DNA from: Thiothrix sp. UBA5583
GTDB lineage: Bacteria > Pseudomonadota > Gammaproteobacteria > Thiotrichales > Thiotrichaceae
Direction: 5' to 3'
Assembly (NCBI GenBank): GCA_002425225.1
Contig: DILV01000023.1
Location: 1 to 64,000, forward strand
Length of the DNA stretch: 64,000 nucleotides
Made by a program: the position numbers and the translations under genes. The notes beneath the pieces were generated by a model, which ran no database searches, was not told the origin of the DNA, and saw only the letters and a program-made list of their open reading frames with translations. The stretch's first letter is position 1; each line of letters starts with the position of its first letter. Below, piece by piece: positions 18,906 to 26,131 of the stretch.

Positions 18906-19847
18906 CTACCCCAGCACTGCCGACAACATGCTGATGCCCAGCACCAACCCGACCAATACCAGTAACGTCATGAACCACACATATTCATACAACAGCTTGT
19001 AAGTCAGGCTGAAATCCCGGCTACTCAACCCGTTTTGCACCAGAAACGGTTCCAGTGTGGCAAGCAAGGTTGCCTGTTGTGGCAATTCATACGGGTTCCA
19101 TTGCCGGTCAAAACGCATGAAATGTGCCTGCGGCAACTGCTCGGGAAAAACCTGCGGTAAAATGTCTGAGGCCACCTGCCGGAAGCCCTGATACGCTTTT
19201 TCGGTATGCGGCATGATCAACAAGATACGCTCCGGCTTGTTCCAGCCTCGCAGCATTTGCAACTCGATACTGACACCCGCCGAACTGCCGGGGCGCAATA
19301 CCACCAGCCGTGCCTCCTGCAACCAGTCAGCCACCTGCTGTTGCCACACCGCATCACTCACATAGGTACGTGCTGCCCCAGTATCTGCGATTTCCTCACC
19401 GGGGCGACCGATTGCCACATACGGCCCAAGCCCCCGCCACAGACTTGCCAACTGGATCTGAAAGGTTGGCCCCCACGGGCTGATCATCGGCTGGGTTCCG
19501 GTTGCTGCCTGCGCCCTGAACGCCGTTTGCAGGGCAGCGAAAAAGCCCCTGACACTGTAATCAGCTTTTTCATCCCCAAAAGAGCGCAGAAAAATGACAG
19601 GGGCGCGTTTGTCATGCTGGCGGAGTTGTTCCACCGATACACTCGCCAGACGCAAGCCGCGAATCCAGTTGAACACACCGCCGCCGATGAGAGACAGCGC
19701 AAAGACCATCCACAACCACTCATCGGCTTGCTCACTGCCCCAGATAAACAGCAAGGAACCCATGACCAGCATCAAAATGCCGGAATATTTCACCAGCCTG
19801 CCCGCCACCGGGCAACGCTGGGGAAGTTTTACAGGTGTTGGTTTCAT
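18906..19847 (-). CDS. Membrane-anchored LRSFGDE-domain protein
   Basis: 313 residues. Two N-terminal transmembrane helices (about 20-37 and 46-62) are followed by a cytoplasmic domain with APVIFLRSFGDE at 82-93. Then come LGPYVAIGRPGEE, ARTYVSDAVWQQQVADWLQEARLVVLRPGSSAGVSIEL, and a last hydrophobic segment (about 285-310, LLVLVGLVLGISMLSAVLG). The LRSFxDE motif is known from uncharacterised bacterial membrane proteins; the function is not established. The soluble part lines up with the C-terminal domain of the protein encoded at 17172. AGGAGG precedes the ATG at 19847, and the pair is separated by 45 bases, so they form an operon. Confidence 0.68.
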   Translation of the reverse strand: MKPTPVKLPQRCPVAGRLVKYSGILMLVMGSLLFIWGSEQADEWLWMVFALSLIGGGVFNWIRGLRLASVSVEQLRQHDKRAPVIFLRSFGDEKADYSVRGFFAALQTAFRAQAATGTQPMISPWGPTFQIQLASLWRGLGPYVAIGRPGEEIADTGAARTYVSDAVWQQQVADWLQEARLVVLRPGSSAGVSIELQMLRGWNKPERILLIMPHTEKAYQGFRQVASDILPQVFPEQLPQAHFMRFDRQWNPYELPQQATLLATLEPFLVQNGLSSRDFSLTYKLLYEYVWFMTLLVLVGLVLGISMLSAVLG

Positions 19848-20006
19848 CGCTGACCTCCTGCCATTGCCGCCACCTTCATCATCCCACCCTTAGGCAGAAG
19901 CGGTATTGATATGGCTCATGCACTTGACCTGAACTGTGCTTGCCCGCTCGATGGCAGGTATACTGTTGCGGGTCGCCCTTCCAACTACCGGTATGAACAC
20001 ACCCGC

Positions 20007-20261
20007 ATGAAACGCCTGCTCATCCTCATCATCCGTGGCTATCAACTCTTCATCAGCCCCATGCTGGGCAGCAATTGCCGTTTTTACCCCACCTGTTCGC
20101 ACTACGCTAGGGAAGCCATTGAAAAGCACGGTGCATTCAAAGGAAGCTGGTTAGCAGTTCGCCGCATCGGGCGCTGCAACCCGTGGCACGAAGGTGGCGT
20201 GGATCTGGTGCCGGAACCACGCCAGCAGAAATGTTCAGGCTGCAACTGTGACCATGAGTAG
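20007..20261 (+). CDS. yidD: YidD, membrane protein insertion efficiency factor
   Basis: 84 residues. It matches YidD by [33 protein letters not shown] and [15 protein letters not shown]. YidD is a small amphipathic-helix protein at the inner face of the cytoplasmic membrane that helps YidC-dependent insertion. The start at 20007 follows the standard N-terminus; the longer frame from 19911 is not supported. The C-terminus ends [12 protein letters not shown], a cysteine-rich tail beyond the core. The usual neighbours rpmH, rnpA, yidC and mnmE are absent here. Confidence 0.93.
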   Translation: MKRLLILIIRGYQLFISPMLGSNCRFYPTCSHYAREAIEKHGAFKGSWLAVRRIGRCNPWHEGGVDLVPEPRQQKCSGCNCDHE

Positions 20262-20324
20262 TATGCAGCCTGTCAGAAGAGTGGTGGTCAGCAGGGTAAA
20301 CAGCATGGGGGTAGAACGGTGCAT
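20235..20324 (-). CDS. Possible 29-residue small lipoprotein or membrane peptide
   Basis: A 30-codon frame encodes a peptide starting [12 protein letters not shown], with a lipobox-like LTGC and a hydrophobic tail ending VTVAA. GGAG lies 6 bases before its ATG. It overlaps the last 27 bases of yidD on the other strand and is upstream of, and co-directional with, lutC. The good ribosome site and signal-like sequence argue for it; the tiny size argues against. It resembles entericidin-type small lipoproteins only in layout. Confidence 0.3.
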   Translation of the reverse strand: MHRSTPMLFTLLTTTLLTGCILLMVTVAA

Positions 20325-20368
20325 GGTATTCTCCAGTGGTTGTTTGATGTTCGGAATACTGCTTGTGA

Positions 20369-21040
20369 TCAGGCAGGATGACTGAACACCAGAATCACCA
20401 CCAACTCCTTCGGCCCATGTACCCCATACGCCAGCGTCTGCTCAATATCCGCCGATTTTGACGGGCCGGACACCAGCAGCGCATTGGTCGGCAAGCCTTT
20501 TTCCACCCAGCCCTGTTCCTGTACCGCTGCGGCGAAAGTGGTATGGAGCTTGTCCACTTCCAGCAAGGCAATATGCACTGGCGGAACCAGCGACATCGTG
20601 CGCGGCTCTTCTGCATCTGGCCATAGGATCAGCGTACCGGTTTCGGCGATGCCACCCAGCGTGCTGGTAAAAGCAGCGTCGATACCGTAGAACATCTCTT
20701 CTTTCCAGCCGTCGATGGGCTGCTCGTAGTGGCGTAGTGTAGGGAAACGTCCGGCTTGTGCGCTGATGGCTTGCCCCCATGTGGTGTTGGGGGAGAGCAG
20801 CAGGTTGTTCAGCCCTTTGGCATGACAGATTTCGGTCAACACATCCAGCCAGTCGCGGTGGTCGGCGTGGTGGATTTCGGCGCGTACCGCTTCCATGCGT
20901 TCGGTGAAGCGGCGGATACGTTCGGCTCTGTCCCAGTCGAATGAAGAAACATCTTGCTCCTTCCCCTGACAAGGGGAGGGTTGGGGAGGGGTTTCTTTTC
21001 TCAAACGTTGCAGGATATTGGTGCGGGCAACATTATTCAT
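20369..21040 (-). CDS. lutC: LutC/YkgG-type LUD-domain protein of lactate oxidation
   Basis: 223 residues. The LUD domain has DVLTEICHAKGLNNLLLSPNT, then GIAETGTLIL and a late LLVSGPSKSADIEQTL...GVHGPKELVVILV. LutC works with LutA and LutB to oxidise L-lactate to pyruvate at the membrane. The start at 21040 (MNNVARTNIL) overlaps the lutB stop by 8 bases, indicating translational coupling. Residues about 17-32 (TPPQPSPCQGKEQ) come from a copy of the GC-rich palindromic repeat inserted in frame at about 20957-20993. It is the last gene of the lutR-lutA-lutB-lutC unit. Confidence 0.9.
   Translation of the reverse strand: MNNVARTNILQRLRKETPPQPSPCQGKEQDVSSFDWDRAERIRRFTERMEAVRAEIHHADHRDWLDVLTEICHAKGLNNLLLSPNTTWGQAISAQAGRFPTLRHYEQPIDGWKEEMFYGIDAAFTSTLGGIAETGTLILWPDAEEPRTMSLVPPVHIALLEVDKLHTTFAAAVQEQGWVEKGLPTNALLVSGPSKSADIEQTLAYGVHGPKELVVILVFSHPA
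20957..20995. repeat. Degenerate copy of the CCCTC/GAGGG palindromic repeat, inside lutC
   Basis: The segment CTCCTTCCCCTGACAAGGGG followed by AGGGTTGGGGAGGGG is a half-unit of the repeat found also at 22451, 25366 and 57377. It lies in frame within lutC near its start and encodes a Pro/Gln/Ser-rich stretch not expected in LUD proteins. Confidence 0.7.
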
Positions 21041-22442
21041 CGGCAACTCCCATCTCTTTCATGCGTTCGTGCAAAGTCTTGTCAGCCAGTTGGGGGGCGG
21101 AACGTACATTCGTCCAGGCGCTCATTTGCATCGGCAGCACACCGCGCAGACGGGCGGCGGCTTTCGTGCCGAAATTATAGATGGCGGGGTGCGAGGCTGA
21201 CCACGACCAGCTTTTCCAGGCGGCGGCTTCAGCGGTGGTGCGGCGGCTGCCGGTTCCGGGGGTGGTGCTGGCATCCTTGCGCACGCCTTCGTAGCGCAGG
21301 CGGTTGATCAGGGTCGGAATCGGGATGCGTACCGGGCAGACTTCCCCGCACGCCCCGCACAGGGTCGATGCTTGGGTGAGTTCGCCGTGTACGTCCAGCC
21401 CGGCTTTTTGCGGCTCCAGAATGATGCCGATCGGGCCAGGGTAGACCGTACCGTAGCTGTGCCCGCCGATGCGGGTGTAGACCGGGCAGTGGTTCATGCA
21501 CGCGCCGCAGCGGATGCAGCGCAGAGTGGCGAGCAGTTCCGGGTCGCTGTAGATGTTGGAACGCCCGTTGTCGAGCAGCACCAGATGCACTTCCTCCGGG
21601 CCATCCTTTTCGCCCGGCTTGCGCGGGCTGCTGATCATGTTGAAGTAAGTGGTGATCGGCTGGCCGGTGGCGGAACGGGTAAGGATGCTGAGCAGCGGCG
21701 GGATGTCGCTGAGCTTTTCCACCACTTTTTCGATGCCAGTGACGGCGATGTGTACCCTGGGAACGGTGGTGGACATGCGCCCGTTGCCTTCGTTTTCGAC
21801 CAGACAGAGCGTGCCGGTTTCAGCGACGGCGAAATTGACGCCGGAAAGGCCGACTTCGGCGCTGTAGAACTTGTCGCGCAGGATGGTGCGAGCGGCTTGC
21901 GTCAGTTCGTCGATGTTTTCGGTGTAGGGGATGTCGGGAAACTTGTCGTTGAACAGTTTGGCAACATCCTGACGGCTTTTGTGGATGGCAGGGGCAACGA
22001 TGTGCGAGGGCGGCTCGTGCGCCAGTTGCAGGATGAATTCGCCGAGGTCGGATTCCAGCGCATCAATGCCGTGTGCTTCCAGAAAATGGTTTAGCCCCAT
22101 TTCTTCAGAAACCATCGACTTGCCTTTGATCATGGTCTTGGCATTGTGCTTTTGCATGATGGAAAGCACGATCTGGTTGGCTTGCTCGGTGGTTTCGGCC
22201 CAGTGGACGTGGATGCCGTTGTCGGTGAGTTTTGCTTCCAGTTGCTCCAACAATTCGGGTAGTTTGCTGAGGGCGTTGGCGCGGATGGCTTGGGCCTGGG
22301 TGCGGATGCGTTCCAGTTCCGCCGGGTCGGGGAACTGGTCGAGGCGACGTTGCATCAGGCCATCCATTGCCTTGCGGAAATTGGCGCGGACGTTGGGCTT
22401 GGCGAGGTTTTCGATGACGTGTTGGCGGAATTCGGAAATCAT
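21033..22442 (-). CDS. lutB: LutB, LUD-domain iron-sulfur protein of lactate oxidation
   Basis: 469 residues. The N-terminal LUD domain includes SVNF-like GLSGVNFAVAETGTLCLVENEGNGR. A ferredoxin-like part follows with two 4Fe-4S sites, CIRCGACMNHCPVYTRIGGHSYG and CGACGEVCPVRIP. This order is that of LutB/YkgF, the electron-transfer subunit of the LutABC L-lactate oxidation complex. The start ATG overlaps the lutA stop as ATGA, and its 3' end overlaps lutC by 8 bases. The start lies just beside a large palindromic repeat, so its ribosome site GGGGGAA is partly repeat-derived. Confidence 0.93.
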   Translation of the reverse strand: MISEFRQHVIENLAKPNVRANFRKAMDGLMQRRLDQFPDPAELERIRTQAQAIRANALSKLPELLEQLEAKLTDNGIHVHWAETTEQANQIVLSIMQKHNAKTMIKGKSMVSEEMGLNHFLEAHGIDALESDLGEFILQLAHEPPSHIVAPAIHKSRQDVAKLFNDKFPDIPYTENIDELTQAARTILRDKFYSAEVGLSGVNFAVAETGTLCLVENEGNGRMSTTVPRVHIAVTGIEKVVEKLSDIPPLLSILTRSATGQPITTYFNMISSPRKPGEKDGPEEVHLVLLDNGRSNIYSDPELLATLRCIRCGACMNHCPVYTRIGGHSYGTVYPGPIGIILEPQKAGLDVHGELTQASTLCGACGEVCPVRIPIPTLINRLRYEGVRKDASTTPGTGSRRTTAEAAAWKSWSWSASHPAIYNFGTKAAARLRGVLPMQMSAWTNVRSAPQLADKTLHERMKEMGVADE

Positions 22443-23287
22443 GAAGATTCCCCCTCACCCCACCCCCTCTCCCTCAAGGGGAGAGGGGCTTCTTCGGAAG
22501 AGCTTCTTGCTCCCCCTCTCCCCTTGAGGGAGAGGGGGCTGGGGGGTGAGGGGTTCTTCACCCGCTCCCAAAGAAACTCCGCAATATGCTGATGCGGAAT
22601 CGCATCCCCCTGCTTTTCCATCGTACCGCCAATATTCAGCAGGCAACCCGCATCCTGCCCGATCAGCCGTTCAGCACCCGTGGCACGGATGGTGTCGGCC
22701 TTTTCCAGCACCATTGAGGCGGAAATTTCCGGCTGCTTGACCGCAAACGTGCCGCCGAAGCCGCAGCATTCGGTCTTGCGGATTTGTTCCAGTTTGGTGA
22801 CGTTGCCGAGCTGATCGAGCAGAGATTCGATCTTGCTTGCCACGCCCATTTCGCGGCGCGAGGAACAGGAGGTGTGGACGGCGACTTTCACTGGCTCACC
22901 CAAATCTTTCAGCTCGATATGCAGTACATCGACCAGGAATTCGGTGAGTTCGTACACACGACTGGCAACGTCCAGCGCTTGCGCTTCATCCGGCTGTCCG
23001 GCGAACAGTTCGGGGTAATGCAGTTTCATCATCCCGGCGCAGGAGCCGGAGGGGATGACGATGGGAATGGGTTTGGGAAACAGCGCAAGCTGGGTACGGG
23101 CAACGGCGCGGGCTTCGTCGCGGTAGCCGGAGTTCCACGCCGGTTGCCCGCAACAGGTTTGCGCCTGTGGGTAGATGACCTTGATGTCTTCGCGCTGGAG
23201 CAATTGCACAGCGGAAATGCCCGCTTGCGGGTAGATCAGGTCGATCAGGCAAGTACCGAAAAAATAGATAGTGTCGGGTTTATTCAC
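22439..23287 (-). CDS. lutA: LutA, cysteine-rich CCG-domain subunit with a repeat-encoded tail
   Basis: 282 residues. The two CCG domains of LutA/GlcF-type proteins are visible: TCCGQPAWNSGYRDEA in the first, and CSSRREMG with ECCGFGGTFAVKQPEIS and GQDAGCLLNIGG in the second. These bind an unusual Fe-S cluster, as in heterodisulfide reductase CCG subunits. The usual family end is near FLWERVKN. The last 38 residues or so (PSPPSPLSLKGRGG... to GWGEGESS) are read through a palindromic repeat and are not part of the family. Start at 23287 overlaps the lutR stop by 4 bases; its own stop overlaps lutB. Confidence 0.92.
   Translation of the reverse strand: MNKPDTIYFFGTCLIDLIYPQAGISAVQLLQREDIKVIYPQAQTCCGQPAWNSGYRDEARAVARTQLALFPKPIPIVIPSGSCAGMMKLHYPELFAGQPDEAQALDVASRVYELTEFLVDVLHIELKDLGEPVKVAVHTSCSSRREMGVASKIESLLDQLGNVTKLEQIRKTECCGFGGTFAVKQPEISASMVLEKADTIRATGAERLIGQDAGCLLNIGGTMEKQGDAIPHQHIAEFLWERVKNPSPPSPLSLKGRGGARSSSEEAPLPLRERGWGEGESS
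22451..22553. repeat. Complete inverted-pair copy of the CCCTC/GAGGG palindromic repeat
   Basis: Begins CCCCTCACCCCACCCCCTCT and ends in GGGGTGAGGGG, with an inner pair CTCTCCCTCAAGGGGAGAGGGG and its inverted partner, separated by about 24 bases of CTTCTTCGGAAGAGC. The whole can fold into a long hairpin. It lies at the lutA-lutB junction, inside the lutA frame. Confidence 0.9.
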
Positions 23288-24039
23288 AGTCCGGCTCCTA
23301 CGGTAGTCAGGCGGCGCATCGAGCGCAGTTTGCGTGCTTCTTCCTCATCAATTTTCTTGAGGGATTCTTCTACGAAAGTCAGGTGTTCCTGCGCAGCCTT
23401 GCGGGCTTTTTCCGGCTCACTGGCGAGAATGGCGTTCATCAAGGCTTCGTGCTGTTCGCTCAGCGGGTCGAATACGCGGTGGATGGTGTACAGCTTGTCG
23501 AGGTTGTGCGAAATGCTGTTTTGCAGCAGCGCAAACAAGCCCTGCATGACGTGCAGCAGCACCAGATTGTGCGAGGCTTCCACAATGGCCAGGTGGAATG
23601 CGGCATCGGCGCGGGCTTCATCCATCGGGTCTTTGCTGCCGTGCAGGGCAATCATGGTGTCGAAGGCTTGCTTGATTCGCACTTTATCCTCGGCAGTAGC
23701 ACGTAAGGCGGCGTAAAAAGCCGCGTTGCCCTCCAGCGCATGGCGGATTTCCAGCACATCAAAACGGTATTCCGGGTTTTCGCGGAACAGGGTCAGCATC
23801 GGGTTGCTGAAGTCCGCCGCCATTGTGCTTTTGATGAAAGTGCCACCGCCCGGTTTGGATTGCAGCAGTCCGCGACTGATCAGCATCTGGATGGCTTCGC
23901 GCAACGAGGGGCGCGACACGGAGAGTTGTTCCGCCAGTGTGCGTTCGGCAGGCAGGCGATCACCCGGCTGCATATTGCCGTCAACAATCATGGCTTCCAG
24001 TTGTTCGGCGATTTGTTCTGCAATTCTTGGTTTCTTCAT
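23284..24039 (-). CDS. lutR: FadR-subfamily GntR regulator of lactate genes (LldR/LutR-like)
   Basis: 251 residues. The N-terminal winged helix-turn-helix is typical GntR: AEQIAEQLEAMIVDGNMQPGDRLPAERTLAEQLSVSRPSLREAIQML. The C-terminal FCD ligand domain is helical with the metal-site order D-x-H-x-H (FHLAIVEASHNLVLLHVM). It belongs to the FadR/LldR type, and its position before lutABC and divergent from a TRAP transporter points to lactate as effector. Likely operators TGGT-N3-ACCA occur 9 bases upstream of its own start and before dctP, indicating autoregulation and control of both units. Its stop overlaps the lutA start by 4 bases. Confidence 0.88.
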   Translation of the reverse strand: MKKPRIAEQIAEQLEAMIVDGNMQPGDRLPAERTLAEQLSVSRPSLREAIQMLISRGLLQSKPGGGTFIKSTMAADFSNPMLTLFRENPEYRFDVLEIRHALEGNAAFYAALRATAEDKVRIKQAFDTMIALHGSKDPMDEARADAAFHLAIVEASHNLVLLHVMQGLFALLQNSISHNLDKLYTIHRVFDPLSEQHEALMNAILASEPEKARKAAQEHLTFVEESLKKIDEEEARKLRSMRRLTTVGAGL

Positions 24040-24047
24040 GGCTCTTC

Positions 24048-24058
24048 TGGTCTTACCA
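24048..24058. promoter_or_regulatory. Putative LutR operator upstream of lutR
   Basis: TGGTCTTACCA, a palindrome with a 3-base centre, matches the TGGT-N3-ACCA core bound by FadR/LldR-type GntR proteins. It lies between the lutR ribosome site and the divergent promoter region. Function inferred from the pattern and location. Confidence 0.6.
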
Positions 24059-24191
24059 ATTTTCAGGCTAGTGTAGATGTTCCGCTAGGGAATTGCAATT
24101 CTTGTACAGGCATTATCTGTATTAAGATTTTCTAATGTATTGAAAACATTATTGACATTGGCAAGGTTTCTGGATAAGAATCAGCGGACTT

Positions 24192-24209
24192 ACCAATTTC
24201 AATATTGGT
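24192..24209. promoter_or_regulatory. Putative LutR half-site pair
   Basis: ACCAAT-N6-ATTGGT is an inverted arrangement of the same half-sites as the operator at 24225, in the reverse order and 33 bases away. It could be a second binding element in the shared control region. Confidence 0.4.
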
Positions 24210-24224
24210 TTGTTAGTTCGATAA

Positions 24225-24239
24225 ATTGGTATTACCAAT
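24225..24239. promoter_or_regulatory. Putative LutR operator upstream of dctP
   Basis: ATTGGTATTACCAAT, a perfect 15-bp palindrome with ATT centre, fits the extended LldR-type operator. It lies 33-47 bases before the dctP start, close to where a promoter or initial transcript would be, suggesting repression in absence of lactate. Confidence 0.7.
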
Positions 24240-24271
24240 ATTGACCCGATTTCAAGCCGGAGGAGAAAACC

Positions 24272-25357
24272 ATGTTCCGTAAACTGACCCGTGTAGCGAC
24301 TGCGGTCGCTGTTGCCGCTGCCCTGTTCGTATCCACCAACGCTGCTGCTGAAGATAAAAATGTATTGCTGAAAGTACCGGTCTATTTCGGTACTCACCTG
24401 CAAGGTCTGGGCAGCACCCCGGCCTGGCTGGCTGAACAACTCGATGCGATGGATAGCAGCGTCAAGCTGAAAATCTACGAGCCGGACAAGCTGATTCCAC
24501 CCAAGGAAATCCTGGAAGCGGTCAACAAGGGGCAAGTAAACGCAGGCTGGACAACCCCCGGCTACAACACCGGTGTACTGGGTCAGCAAGGCGCGATTTT
24601 CTCTGCCGTACCATTCGGGCCGGATGCGCCGGAATTCCTCGCCTGGATTTACTACGGCGAAGGCCGCAAGCTGTGGCAGGAAATGTACGACAAGAAAAAC
24701 CTCAACGTACACGCCATTCCTTGCAGCATCATCGCGCCGGAAACCTCCGGCTGGTTCTCCAAGCCGATCGACAAACCGGAAGACCTGAAAGGGCTACGGA
24801 TGCGCTTCTTCGGTCTGGGTGCGCTGGTGATGGAAAAGCTGGGTGTTTCCACTTCCCTGCTACCTTCCAAGGAAATCTTCCCAGCGCTGGAAAAGGGCGC
24901 GATTGACGCGACCGAATTCTCCATGCCTGCCATCGACAAGGGTTTGGGTTTCAGCAAGATCCTGAAATACAACTACTTCCCCGGCTGGCATCAGCCTGCC
25001 ACCATTTTCGAGTTGATCATCAACGGCGACCAATGGAAGGAAATGAGTCCGGCGCAGCAAAACACGATCGAAATGGCCTGTAAAGCCGCGATGCTGGATG
25101 GCCTGGCGATGGGTGAAGCGATCCAGTTCCCGGTTATGAAGGAAAACGCTGCAAACGGCGTCGAAAACCGTTACTGGTCGAAGGAAATGCTGGATACCTT
25201 CCGTGCCAAGTGGGAAGAAGTCGTCAAGGAAGAAGGCGACAAGGATGCTGGTTTCAAGTCCACCTGGGAAAACCTGCAAGCCTTCCGTGACAACTACAAG
25301 GTCTGGAATGAGTGGGCATTTTTGCCGCGTCCGGGCACTGAGCGGGTAGCGAAGTAA
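24272..25357 (+). CDS. TRAP transporter substrate-binding protein (DctP type), probably for lactate
   Basis: 361 residues with signal peptide (about 1-26, ending TNAAA). The DctP fold is recognised by GWTTPGYNTGVLGQQGAIFSAVPFG, then PEDLKGLRMRFFGLGALVMEKLGVSTSLLPSKEIFPALEKGAIDATEFS, and a later YNYFPGWHQPATIFELIIN. The Arg in LRMR and the conserved Trp/Phe suggest a carboxylate ligand. Location between the lactate regulator and D-lactate dehydrogenase indicates lactate or a related 2-hydroxy acid as substrate (inference). GGAGGAG precedes the ATG at 24272. Part of a dctPQM-dld operon interrupted by a repeat at 25366. Confidence 0.9.
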   Translation: MFRKLTRVATAVAVAAALFVSTNAAAEDKNVLLKVPVYFGTHLQGLGSTPAWLAEQLDAMDSSVKLKIYEPDKLIPPKEILEAVNKGQVNAGWTTPGYNTGVLGQQGAIFSAVPFGPDAPEFLAWIYYGEGRKLWQEMYDKKNLNVHAIPCSIIAPETSGWFSKPIDKPEDLKGLRMRFFGLGALVMEKLGVSTSLLPSKEIFPALEKGAIDATEFSMPAIDKGLGFSKILKYNYFPGWHQPATIFELIINGDQWKEMSPAQQNTIEMACKAAMLDGLAMGEAIQFPVMKENAANGVENRYWSKEMLDTFRAKWEEVVKEEGDKDAGFKSTWENLQAFRDNYKVWNEWAFLPRPGTERVAK

Positions 25358-25365
25358 CGGGATTA

Positions 25366-25489
25366 CCCCTCACCCCACCCCCTCTCCCTCAAGGGGAGAG
25401 GGGCTAAGAGACTACCTTTCTTGTTCCCCCTCGCCCCTTGAGGGACGACGCCGAAGGCGGCTGGGTGCGGGGGTTAGGGGGTGAGGGGT
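25366..25489. repeat. Palindromic CCCTC/GAGGG repeat with an internal insertion
   Basis: Starts CCCCTCACCCCACCCCCTCT and ends GGGGGTGAGGGG, like the copy at 22451. The right half is interrupted by an extra GACGACGCCGAAGGCGGCTG segment, so the arms are unequal. It sits between dctP and dctQ, 24 bases before the dctQ start. Confidence 0.88.
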
Positions 25490-25513
25490 TCTTCAACCAA
25501 ATGGAGGTGACGC

Positions 25514-26131
25514 ATGGGTATGCAAACAGGTTACGAGCCGGTCTATCGAATACCGGTCGTGGATAAACTCAATGGTTTTGTGCGCGGCATCGCCCATGTA
25601 CTGGCATGGGTGAATGTCGTGGTGATAGCCACCATCGTGGCACAGGTGGTGCTGCGCTATGGCTTCAGCCATGGGTTGGTGGCACTGGAAGAATTGATCT
25701 GGCAACTTTACGCCGTGGGCATCATGTTTGGGCTGGCGTATGCCGTTACCAATGACACCCATATCCGGGTGGATATTGTACGTATTAATTTGTCACCAAC
25801 CAAAAAACATGTAATTGAAATTCTTGGTGTTTTGTTTTTATTAATGCCTTTTATCATTATCATTTTTCACCACAGCCTCGCATGGGTGTGGCAAGCCTAT
25901 GAAATCGGTGAAGCCTCCAGTAGCCCAACTGGGTTGGGACAACGCTGGATCGTCAAATCCATTATCCCCTTGAGCTTTGCGCTGCTATTCGTGGCGGCAC
26001 TGGCAAGATTGCTGCACTCCATCCTGCTGCTTATGCATAAGGGAGAGGAGAATGAGCCGGAATTGTCCGGGCGGGTTTCATTGTTGCGCCATCTATTTTC
26101 TGTTCAAAAGCATGAGACGGAGGTCAAGTGA
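25514..26131 (+). CDS. TRAP transporter small permease (DctQ)
   Basis: 205 residues with four transmembrane helices (about 28-48, 62-82, 98-118, 147-168). It has the DctQ features EELIWQLYAVGIMFGLAYAVTNDTHIRVDIV in the second helix-loop region. The small permease pairs with the large DctM subunit in the inner membrane and with DctP in the periplasm, driven by the Na+ or H+ gradient. Its start at 25514 has TGGAGGTG upstream. Its TGA overlaps the ATG of the large subunit. Confidence 0.9.
   Translation: MGMQTGYEPVYRIPVVDKLNGFVRGIAHVLAWVNVVVIATIVAQVVLRYGFSHGLVALEELIWQLYAVGIMFGLAYAVTNDTHIRVDIVRINLSPTKKHVIEILGVLFLLMPFIIIIFHHSLAWVWQAYEIGEASSSPTGLGQRWIVKSIIPLSFALLFVAALARLLHSILLLMHKGEENEPELSGRVSLLRHLFSVQKHETEVK

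Noticed and set aside
21372..22094. A 240-codon plus-strand frame opposite lutB
   Set aside because: Shadow of lutB; it has no start signal or recognisable domain.
23284..24039. FadR (fatty-acid regulator)
   Set aside because: The subfamily and operator are FadR-like, but the gene neighbours are lactate genes, so LldR/LutR is preferred.
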